DNA from: Candidatus Endomicrobium labiotermitis | GTDB taxonomy: Bacteria; Elusimicrobiota; Endomicrobiia; Endomicrobiales; Endomicrobiaceae | Direction: 5' to 3' | DNA: 53,253 bases | Assembly: GCA_009778965.1 (NCBI GenBank) | Contig: WRFE01000005.1 | Location: 1-53,253 of the forward strand | In this document: positions 17,144-29,100 of the stretch, one piece after another | Layout: each line of letters starts with the position of its first letter | How positions within the stretch are numbered: the stretch's first letter is position 1 | Program-made: the position numbers and the translations under genes | Notes under the pieces: generated by a model | Database searches by the model: none | The model's input: only the letters and a program-made list of their open reading frames with translations | What the model was told of the DNA's origin: nothing

Positions 17144-20100
17144 TTACGCTGCGGTGAGTATAGCTCTCATTCCTGACATGGTATATTCTTTAGTAGGATC
17201 TTTCTTGTCTTTTAAATCTTTAATGGCGGCAAAACCGTAAATGTCTATCATCTCTATAACAGTGTTGACATTATCTTTCTTTTCTTTTGCTTTAGCTGCA
17301 TCAATACCTTTTAAATCTTCTTCCGTAAGTCCGGTAAGTTCATTTAATTCCGTAAACCTTATTATATCTTCGGTTTTCAGGCTGTTTTGTCCTAATAAGC
17401 TTTGGAATTTATCAATAGTATCTTCAATTTTACTTATTTCCGTGTCTGAAGCTTTTGCAGCCAGTTTTTCACGCAAAACAAGCATTTTGCCTAATGTGCG
17501 TATCATTTTTTCATCTTTCAATACAAAGCCTTTTTTATTTTTTATAAAACTGGCTGCCAATATCATTTCTATAACGGCGTTTTTATAAGCTTCTCTGGCT
17601 TCATCAGTAATATTTAGATTCAGATTTGTTAATATGGGTAAAGACATTTTCTTTATTGCTTCTTCAGCATCTATTATTCTTGTTGCCTCAGGCAAATTAG
17701 CTAAATTCATATTATACGCTCTTCTTATTGCTTCATTTATTCCAATGCCGTCTAAACTGATATTAAAAAATCCGGACAGCCATTCAAACGCATTTCCCAT
17801 TTTATTTCTTGCGTTATCAAAAATTCCTATAAGAGTATCCAATTCTATCATTGTATATCCGTCAAACCTGATTTTTAAATCTTCCGCGTTTTTTGCCTGC
17901 CTTATTTTTATAAATTCGCCGGTATATCTGTCATATAAAGCGTCGCCTTTTATAATTCCGCTAAAACCTTCTTTAGCGTATTCGGCGTTGCTTCTGCTTC
18001 CGGCGATATAAACCTCTATTCCTAAATTATGTAAATCGGACATGGTTTTATTATTGTTTTTAAGCAAATCTTGTAAAGTATTATACGCGTAACCGTTGTC
18101 TTCCACAACAATCCTTTTTGCGGATATTTCATTTTGATTAACAATGTCTTTAATAACATTTTCAACGCGTTTTTCATCTGAATTTACCAAAGATATCAAT
18201 TGCAGTTCAGCCTGTGCCGCGCGTCCTAGCCTTTTTTCTTCTCTTAAAGACGCTGTATATTCATTAATGTCGCTTTTTACGGCATTTTGGAAGTCTTCGT
18301 AACCTACTTTTATCATATCTCCGTTAAATTCTTTTCCGGTTTTGTTTATTGTATCAACAACTATAGAATCAACGCTTACGTTTTCGCCTTTGAGCTGTGT
18401 AACAGCTTTCACTGCCTTACTTAGTATGGCGCTTGCCTGCAATGTATTTATTATATCTTCTGTTTTAATGCCTTGTGCGGAAAATACAACATGTTTGCCT
18501 GTTTTTTGCATATAAATCTGTTTGCCGTCAACTTTTAATCCGGTAGGAGTGCCTTCGGATTTTTTAGTGTTAATTAAAATTAAAGCAGTATCACCGGCAA
18601 GTTCAATGTTTTTTAGAGTATTTGCTTTTTCAGAATCTTCCATGAAAATTGCCGTTGCCGGAGTAACTGCGTTTATATTGAAATATACATTTATGAATTC
18701 TAAAAATTTTACCGCCTGCTGCTCTGATATTTGTTTTCCGACAACGAGTTTGTTAACTTCATTAATAGCGGCTTTGATTGTGTTTTCTATGGTTTGGTCC
18801 GAAACTGCCGTATCAACCATGTCGCTTTCAGAAAGATCAAGCGCGCCGAATGTATCTGCGTCTGCCATGTAATAACGGCTTCTTCCGTCTTGCACTACTG
18901 TCTGTGTAACTTCATAACCATGTCTTTGATAAAAAGCAACTCTATCCTCATTAGTATGAAAATGCAGATTTTTGTCTTCTTTTTTAAATTCTTCTCTTAC
19001 TTTGTCAAGAAAAATTCCTCCCACCCCTTTTCCTCTATGTTGAGAATCTGTCGCAAAAAATCTAAGTTCGTTGTCTTTAAACAGCATTGCCGATATAACA
19101 ACGCCGTCTTTTTCGGCAACCCAGACGTTGCCTTTATAATTATTGCGCATATTTGTCCCATTTCTTATGCTTTCAAATACATATCCTCCAAATTGATTTC
19201 TAAGTAAAGAGTAAGCGGCATTAAAATCTTTTCTGGTATCAGCTTTTCGTACCGAAATATCATTCATTTCGGAAGTAAGAGCTAAAGTTGCTTTAAACTC
19301 GTTAAGCATTTCGTTAAAGCCTTTTGCTGATTGACTTTCTGCGGACTTATCGCTGGATATAGCGGAGTCATTATAAGAATAATCTATATATTTTTTATAG
19401 TCTTGAAGCAATTCAAATAAAAAACTCATACCCAGACCGTCAAAAACAGATACTAGTGAAGAATCTATATCAAAAAAATCATACGCTCCGACTACAAAAA
19501 TTACATTTTTCATTTTTTCAGGATGTTCTAAAAAATATCTAAATTCTATTCCCGTAAAACTATCGGAGTAGCCATAGGCATTTTTCTCATATTTAAGTTT
19601 TTTTGAAGGCAAGAAAAAAACAAACGGTCTAACGTAACCGTATTTTGCCATATCTCTTTTCTCGATTTTATCAATAACTTTTGGAAATTCTTCCTGATAA
19701 TAAGGCAAAGACCACTTGAGCGGATCGTATCCGAATTCTTCTTCAAAAGCATGCCAATTAAACATATTGAAATATTCCGGCCAAAAATTTCCGGGCGAAT
19801 ACACTAAATTTTTCTCCCTGCCTTCAAATTTTTCAATTCCCAAAAGCATTGATCCGTCAAGAGTTCTTCCGTCAAAAAAATCTTTGTTCATGCGAGAATC
19901 AACAAAAGAATAGAAATCCATTACTGCAAGAGAATTATTACGCACTTTTTTCATAACATTTTCATCAACCCTTCCATTGTCTAATCTGGAAAAATCCATT
20001 AGTTTCTTATCAGTATCAATCGGAAGAAATCTGCCGGATACAAATACGTCTCCTAAAATAGCGTTTATGGGTTTTTCTTTAGATAAACTGTTAAAAATAA

Positions 20101-23100
20101 TAATAGAATCTTTGCTATTAATGGTTCCGTCCGGAGATTTTTCATCAATTGATCTATAGCCCATTTTGGTTATTTGTTCATAATCAAATCCTAAAAGAGC
20201 AAGAGTAAAAACAGTTTGGGTGATTTTAATGTTCTTTTGCTTAAAAGTATAAAGTTTTTCCAAAATATCGTTATCCGCATACTTGCCAAAACCCAAAAAT
20301 ACGTCTGCGTGTTGTTCCAAATCAAGGAAGAGTTCAATATATTTATTATTAATTTTTTTAATATCAATGTTTCCAAAACGCGAAATATATAATAAAACTT
20401 TAGGAGTTTTGCTAAAGACATCCTTAACTTTTATATTTTTTTCTATTGTATCCAATCTGTTAAAAAAGTCTGCGGCATTATCCTTTAACAGCCATTCGCC
20501 TAACCAATTTTTACCGACTGTTTGTTGAAAATTCCATATAAAAGCCAATGTGTCATAATATTTCTCAGATATTTTAGCTTTCGTATCCCTAAAAAACGCT
20601 ATCCTTAGTTGTTCCCTTAAAGCTACTCTTCTTTCTTCATTTTTTTCATTTTCCGCGTCTGAATAATGAGTATACAGAAATCCATAATATACATCCTTTA
20701 TGTTGTCTAATTCTGTCTGCAGATAGTCCGTTGTTTCGGATATAATATCATAGGGAAGCTTAGCTGATTGTTCTTGTTTTTTGTCTGTTGTAAGCGCAAT
20801 ATGTGCATAATCTTTATTCCATTTAGCATGGCTTATTATCAAGGCGATATTTACTGCAATATTTTGTAAAAATTTAATACTGTCAAACCTCATATAAGCC
20901 TTTCCGGCAGACTGCATAATTCTTTTAAAACCTGCCTCATAATGGGCGGCAGTAGATTCATTATATCCTGAATGTTCTTCAAAAAACTTCTGCTTTTCGG
21001 ATAATGCTTTGCTTTCATCAATCTCCCACAAATCAAAAATATTTTTCAGGATACTTCTCTCAACTATGGGTGCGATTGCAACTTGAACGATTCTCAGACC
21101 TTTTTCTCCGAAGAGCTTAATTAACAGCCTGCTGTACCATTTTGTTAAGGTCGTATCTGATGTTAAAGCAGGATGGTTTTTATAATAATTGCTAATAATC
21201 TCTCTGCCTCTTGCTTCCAGCGCAGCATCTTTTTCATTAAAAACTCCTGTTTCTGTCAATCTCTTTTGATATAAATAATCAAGAAGTACCTTAGCATCTA
21301 TTCCAAGTTTGTTTAATTGCTCCATAGTGATAATAGATTTAGCATTAATATTTTTATTCTCAAGATCCTTTTCTAATACGGCTATAAGAGCATTAGTATC
21401 ATAATATCCTTCGAGAGAAACAATAAATTGTGCTATATTTAAGATTGTTTGACCTTGTTTATTGAAATCTTTATATACATCATCAATAACTTGAACTGCC
21501 ATTTCTTGAGCTAACACATGCTGTTCTGCTGGTGTTTTTCCTCTATATAATTCATTTCCATAATTAATACGTTTACCGTCTATATGACTATAAGCATTAT
21601 ACAGCGACTGTAAATCAATTCCCATTTTATCTAATTTTTGTTTTACTTCTTGTAGCAGTGATAGTCTATCATTGAAATCAGTATCTTTTGCTAAATTATG
21701 TTTTACTTCTATCTCATGTTGTTTTCTAAAATTTTCTAGATTAGTCTGATTTTTATTCTCATCATCACTATAATAGCTAAGAATATCTTTTATAATACTC
21801 ACAAAGATCGACATAGCTGGATTATATCCTAAGTTACTATGTCCTTCATTTAGTTTTTCAACAGCATCAAGAAGAGCTTTAGTATTATCCGGTTTAACTG
21901 TTGCTGTTTCAACTTGTTTGTTAGCATTTTTTTCTGTAGTTTTTGATTCTTGTTCTGCAAGTTTTTCAGAAGTTTCTTTTAAAACAGGCAAATCATAAAA
22001 ATTCTCAATGCCGCTTCTTTTTATTAACCAATATTTAGGATGGTTTCCTAAAAAACCTTCACTTCCCGTAATACCGCCAAAAGGATACCAGATACCCTGA
22101 TCTTTACTCCCTGTTCCATAAGCTGATCTATAAAATAAAAATCTTTGACCATTACTATATTTTATTTCAACAATATCTCTATTTATAAAATGAAATCTAT
22201 TAAGAACTTCAAATTGAACATGTTTGTTTCCTATTTCTTCCTGCATTTTTTCAATATCATTAAAAAAACCGAAATATTTTTCTGGACCATTATCATTAGT
22301 GCTTTCTTCTTCCGATATATAATATTTTTTACCTTCGCCGCCTTTTCTGTCTTTTCCCGCAACCCAATCTAAAAATTTCAGACTATCTTGTACTTCTTTA
22401 CTGTTCCTTAATTCTTCTTTTACAAATTTCTCAATTTCATTTTTACTCATATGTGGAAGATAATTCTTATCCATGATATGATCAACAGCTTCAAAATACA
22501 TTTCGTCAACAATAAAAGCAACAACAGATTGATCATTTAAAACTAAATCTATTAAATTACTTTTATTTCCTGATTGCGCAGCTAATTGTTTATTATTTTC
22601 TTTTACATCAGCCTTTACTTCATTTTCTATTACGATTTGTTCATTATTTTTATCAACTTCAATAAATTCTTTTTTTCCTTCAGATAATATTCGTAAAAAT
22701 CCAAATTTTTCTCTTTCGGCTACTACTATGTGATGATTTGGAAATACTTCTTTATGCCAGCCGCCATTGTCTATATTACCAGGACTATGACCTACTATTA
22801 GTGCGGCATTATCAGGATCCATATTAAAAGCCTTTAAAAAAGCATTCACATCTTCACCGGTATATGCCAGCTCTGCATCTCCGGAGTATCTGTTCCAAAT
22901 TAATTGATACACAGGATTTAATTTTTTAATTTTATCTATGATTTTTCGATTTTTTTCATCAGAGAGTTTTTTAACAACATGGACATTTACGTATTCTTTT
23001 ATAAGTTCAGAGCTTTGTAAAGCACCTTCAAAATCTCCTTCCATCTTAATATTTTTTACTATTTGCATAAATATAGGATCATTATGGTCTAATCCTTGTA

Positions 23101-26100
23101 GGAACTCCGCAATTTCATAATCCATCATCTTTTCAGTCTTTTTTTCTTTAACAATAGGACCGGCATGCGCCGCTATAAAATTATCTCCCAGGGCAACCAA
23201 ACCATTTTGATATAATGCATTGAAATAATCATTTATAGTACTTTCATCAAATAGCGCCTTTAAAAACATATCGTAAAACATAGCCTGCGGTACATGTTTT
23301 ACGATATCTTTTTCAATATCGTGATTTCCGAGCATATAATAGACATTTTTAGGAGATTTTATTTTCAAATCCATTATCAAATCCATTATTTCAAAAGAAG
23401 TATGCATTTGAGCAGCTTTTTCTTTGTTTTGATCGTGGACAGCGTCTCCGAGAAAGACTAAAACGGCATCTCCTTTTTCTATTTTTTCTTTATTGCTTAC
23501 TCCGAAACTGTCCTTTGTTTCCAATATATTTTTAAGATTATCAATTTTGGCATGCAGATCCCCTACGACAATAACTTCTTTTCCGTTTTTTCTCAAATCA
23601 ACCAAAGCGCCTTTTTGATAGCCTCCATTTTCACTTCTGCCTTTATCCATCGCTTTTAGATACTCTTTTATTTTATCGGATTTTTCTTTTTTCTGCTGTT
23701 CCCAATACTTTTTGATGTTTTCTACATTTCCCGGTTTTTGTAACGCTTCCTTAATTTCGTTAAGTATTTTTAATGCTTCCATAGCTTTCTCAAAATCCAT
23801 CTCAAAATCTTCTTCACTATTTGGAAGCGAACGATTCAAACCTAAAATTTCTTTTTCGGAATCAGTTAAATTACTTTTTATAATTTCTTCCAAAGATAAT
23901 AAATTGTTATTTCCGATAAGTAAACTTATAACGTCAAGATTTTTACTTAATCTGTCAATTATGTTTTTTTTTGTTTCATTTCTTCTCATCTTTTCATCTG
24001 TATCCGTTGATAACGCTCTGTCTTTGTTTTTTGCATTCCAGGCTGCATGACTTATTATCAATGTGATATTTACTGCAATATTTTGTAAAAATTTAATACT
24101 GTCAAACCGCATATAAGCCTTTCCGGCAGACTGCATAATCTTTTGAAACCCTGCCTCATAACGGGCAGCAGTAGATTCATTATATCCTGAGTGTTCTTCA
24201 AAAAACTTCTGCTTTTCGGATAATGCTTTGCTTTCATTAATCTCCCACAAATCAAAAATATTTTTCAGAATGTTTCTTTCAGCTATGGGCGCGATTGCAA
24301 CTTGAACGATTCTTAAACCTTTTTCTCCAAACAGTTTTATCAAAAGTTTGCTGTACCATTTGTCTAGTGTTGCATCTGATGTTAATGATTTGTAAGGCAA
24401 GGAATCGGGGATTTCAGAAAATACTTCTTGAAAAACTCCAAATGCCGGAGTTTTATTGCCGTTATTATCTAAAAGCCCGTAAGTTCCTTCTGGCTCATCT
24501 TTATGCATTAACGCAAAATAGTAATAGCTTGTCTCGGGATGATTCTTAATAATATCAGCATGACTTTCAGCGAGTCCTGTATTATTCGGGTCTCCGCCGA
24601 TTTCTCCAAAACCAATATGTGGCATCTTACCGCCGATTCTCGCAAAAATATTTTTCGTTTGTTCTATTGCGCTATAATCGCTTCCATGTCTATAAACGTT
24701 CAGCAAAACCGCGTCAAGTTCTAATTCTGCATATTTTTGAGCATCTTCTTCGGAAGGAACTTCCCCGTGAACAGTTCCGACAGGAGTCGATGATAAACTG
24801 CGTACTATACCGACGCCGTCTTCTAAATATGTAAGCCACTCATTTCTGGAAAACCATTTTCCGGGAAGTCCTCCGGCAGTATCTGTAAAGTGGTAATTAA
24901 ATTCATTGCCTATCAAATACATTGCGACAACGCCTAAATTATTTTCAGGGTTTGTTTTGCTGTCAAATTTTTGTATAAATTCCCGCAAGAGTCCGTTATA
25001 ACCAAAATCTCTATCACTCATACCTATTGATATGCTGATTTTTGCGTCTTTAAAAGCTTTTAACATCTCAGTTGTTTTTTCCCAGTCGGGAGTTGTTCCG
25101 TCATAAGCAATAGGAAGACGATATGTCCTTATAGAGTTGATGCCGAGTTCGTTTAAGTTTTCGATAAGTCCTTTTTTGTAATACTCATAAAATTCAAAAA
25201 TATTGCCATTATGGTCGTTAGGAACATTCCAGGCAATGCCTTTTGCGACATATATTACTCTGTTTCCATTTTCGTCGATCGCGGTTAATGCCCCGTTTTC
25301 ATCCACGCTAAAATCTTTAAAAGCCATTTTTTGTTTTTTATAAGTTTGTTCCGTTGAGGTCGGATTTGAAGCCGGATCATTATTATTAGTGATATTACAC
25401 GCTGTAGCAGATAACAGCATTATTAAGATAAGAGTGCCTGTTATAATTGTTTTAACAACTTTTCCAACCGAAGGCGATTTTTTAGACAAGTCAATAGCGG
25501 ATGAGTCGGATAAATATTCTGCCGCATTGACTCCCCATAACCCGGATTCTTTTAAAACAGCCGAAGGCAAATCCGAAGCATGGACAAGGTTCATTATTAT
25601 GCCAGTGTTTTGATCTCTTGTAGCATATTTGCCTCGTATAGTCTTCTTTTCCACATCCTTTGTAAAATCCGTCGGACCAAGCGCTTCCCGTACTGCGTTA
25701 ATCGCATTTGTGCCTTCTAAAATATAAACATGTAAATTTTCGCCTTCTCTTTTGTTAAGTTCTCCCATCATATAAGAGATAAGACCTTCTAAGAAAGGTT
25801 TCCCTTTGTGCTCTTCATAATGTTCTTTAAACAAATCACGAGTCGCGGTAACTTCGTTTTGTTTTACTATTTTAAATCCCTTGCTTTGCAGCTCGGCTAA
25901 AACTTCGTCCTCGTACGCATATCCGTCAGGTTTAATCATTATAAAAGTTCTATGAACGGTTTTTGCCGATACTTCTTTTAATGTTTTTTCCAATATTTCT
26001 TTCGATAAACCTGTTTCGATAAGCAATTTTTCAAATTCCGCCAAAAATATTGTGCCGAAAACTCCGTCGGATTTAGCTTTGTCAAATTGTTTTCCTGTTT

Positions 26101-29100
26101 TTTGTTCAGTAATTGATTTGGCTTGCTGTTGCGCTTTTTCAATAAGTATAGTTTTTAATTGTTTAATATGATTTTCCAAACTGTCAATCTTTGTGTGAAC
26201 GTCATTTTCTGATAATTTAACCGTCATAAGTTCTTCAAAAGCAGGCGCTGACGGCTCTTTATAATATTCTAGAAGTTGTTTTTGAGCATTATTATAAAAC
26301 ATACGGGCTTCATCATATTTTTGCCTAAGATTGCCTTCAAGGCTGTCCGGGTTTATATTTGATATAAGTCCGCTCAGTTCTTCAATTCTGGCTTTTTTTG
26401 ATTCGTAGATTGCTTTTGCATCCGATTCCAGCTGTTCAAAATATTTTTTATCTTCAACCGAAGGGGAGTATTCGCCTTTTTTCCACAGGCGGTACGCGCC
26501 TTCTTTCATCATAACAGCCAATAGGTTTTTAAGATAATCCGAAACTTTATTTGCGTCATCAATAGTCGAAATTCTGTCTCTGTTATCTCCGTATTCTATA
26601 AGTCCGGAATGCGCGATAGCCAGCTTATTTCCCGGATCAGATTTACCTTTGGAAGGTGTAAATATCATTGAAATACTGCCGTCCAGTCCCTTATTTACGG
26701 TAATATTTCCCGGAAGACCGGCATTTGGCGCGGCAATCATAGAGTCAACTGACAAAGAGTTGTAATGAGGAAAAGTAAAATTATGATTTAATATTATTTC
26801 ATTAAGAATTTTATTAGCCGTTTCCGTATCATAACCGAATAAAGTTTTACTTACTTTCTGTTCAATGGTTTCTGCTTCAGGACGTTTGTATTGTACGGGT
26901 CTGAGCTCTCCGTCTTCGGCATTAACGGCATACCAATTGAATTTTTTATCTATGACTATAAAAGCGCCGTTTAAATTAGTCTGGACTCCTGCCGCGGTTT
27001 CACTTTGAATATTAAGTCCTAAATCGCTTGCACGAAGCGCGGTTACGGTAATATTTTTCTTTAACCCGACAATTACCGGCGCCGACATATCTTGAGAATC
27101 TAATATTTTTTTAATATTAAATGCTTTTTGCAATGCGTCTTGCAGAGAAACATTAGCGGCGCTTCTGTTATCGGTATTAACTTCATTAATACTGATATTG
27201 CCGGCGTCTCCGCCGTATGCGGTGTCATAATCGATTTTTCCGATTATATAGAAATCCGGTCTGTCTTTTGCGTCCGTTTGTAACGCAATAACACTTCCGG
27301 AATCTATAAAGAATTGAAAAAGGACTCCTAAATCTATTAATTCTTTATATTGTTTTGCGAATTGGTTTTTGGTTTTTTCGTCATATATATCATTGCTGTT
27401 AATAAATTCCTTAGCTCCGGAAATAGAGTCTCTTAACCATTGTTCGTCTTTGCCTGAAAATACTGCCAATTCTTCATATCCGACGTGTTTTCCGTCTTTT
27501 ATAAATTTATAGTTTTCTATGTCTGTTTTTCCGAAGTCATCATGCAAAAATGACATATATAACGCGTTATCCACGGACCCTATGCTTGAACTTATGCCTT
27601 TAGGGAGAGAATTGAAAAAACTTTCCGCATCTTTTTTAGTGTTTATCGCGGGTATTTTGTATCCGAAGAGAGGGGCTTTTTTTATAAAAGTAAAAACAGG
27701 CAGTTTCATTCCTTTGTTTTTAAATATTTTGTCCGCTCTTAATATTAAACCTGACAGTATTTTTTGCGTTATAGTCGCATGCGGCGGATAACTGTCCAAA
27801 AGTTCGGATTCATCGGCTATATTTTTTTGGTTTCCGGCAACCGTCACAACGTCAACAGGAGTCGCCTCAACCTCTGTATAATTAATAGGTTTCAAGCTTG
27901 AAGGATCACTGTTGACGATATGAAATTTTGTAACATTGCCTTTTTCATCAGTCTTTTTTATAAGCAGGAATGAACCGCTTTTAATGTCCTGGCGGTTTCC
28001 GTTTGAATTGACAACTGTGAGAGAAATGTCTGACAATTTAGATACGGGAATAAGTTTTTCATAAGTCGTTTTTCTTAAAGGAACAATATTGTTGCCGTTG
28101 GAAGTATCTATGCCTAATTTATTTTTTAAAATACCGGATAAGTCTGAGTTATGCTCATCTACATAATCTTTTTTTACTATTTCATAAGGACCGCCGTCTT
28201 CAAGAAGAAAATCTTTTTTCCCGATTATATAAATGTCCAATTCTCCGGATTCCATTGTCTGCAAAGCAATCGCGCTGCCTTTTTGTTCCAAAAGTTCATC
28301 CAAAAGTCTTGCTGTTTTATATTCTTCGGAAGTTTCACCGTAAAATGTTTTTGCGGTTCTTGATTCTTGGCTTTCCGCGCTTGCGAACCATTGCTGATCC
28401 ATTGCGCCGACCATAGACACAAAGTTTTTCGGAAGCTGATTATAATAGAAATCAATAGCTTCTTGTCTGTTCTTAAACTCGGGTATTTTATAGCCGAAAA
28501 TAGGATTTTTTTCCCATTCTTCGGTAATAGTATTGTCTTTTTTTATTGCGGAATTTATGATATCAAGCATTTTGTCGTATGAAACAATACGGCGATTGTA
28601 TAAAATCTTTTGTATAAACGCGGGGTAACGGTCAAATTCATGTCTGGAAATTCCGGAGATATATTCCGCATCTGTTTCAGCTTTATCTATTATTCCGGCT
28701 TCGCCTAATCCCATATTGAAGAAAAGGCTTCCGACCTGCTTTAAAACTTTTACGTCTAAATTGTTAAAAATATCACCCAAGCTTTCTAGAACTTTTATAA
28801 CATCGGAAATATTTTTGACTTCTGTAATGTTATTTTTAGAAATTTGATGATCTTCGCCGTTAATTATTATATTGTTCTCGTTTATTGTTATTTCAAAATT
28901 TGAGTTTTTAATAAGGTCATCTATCTCAGACTGATTAAGTCCTGCGTTTATTGCCGCCTGAATTATCATTGCCGTTTGATTTGCCGACGGAATATTTGAC
29001 GCTAATATAGCCGCCAATGCTTCCGAGGGGAATTTTGCCTGTGCTATTATCATCTCTTTATATCTTGCGTGGGCTTTACTTATATCGGTAGTTACGTTTG

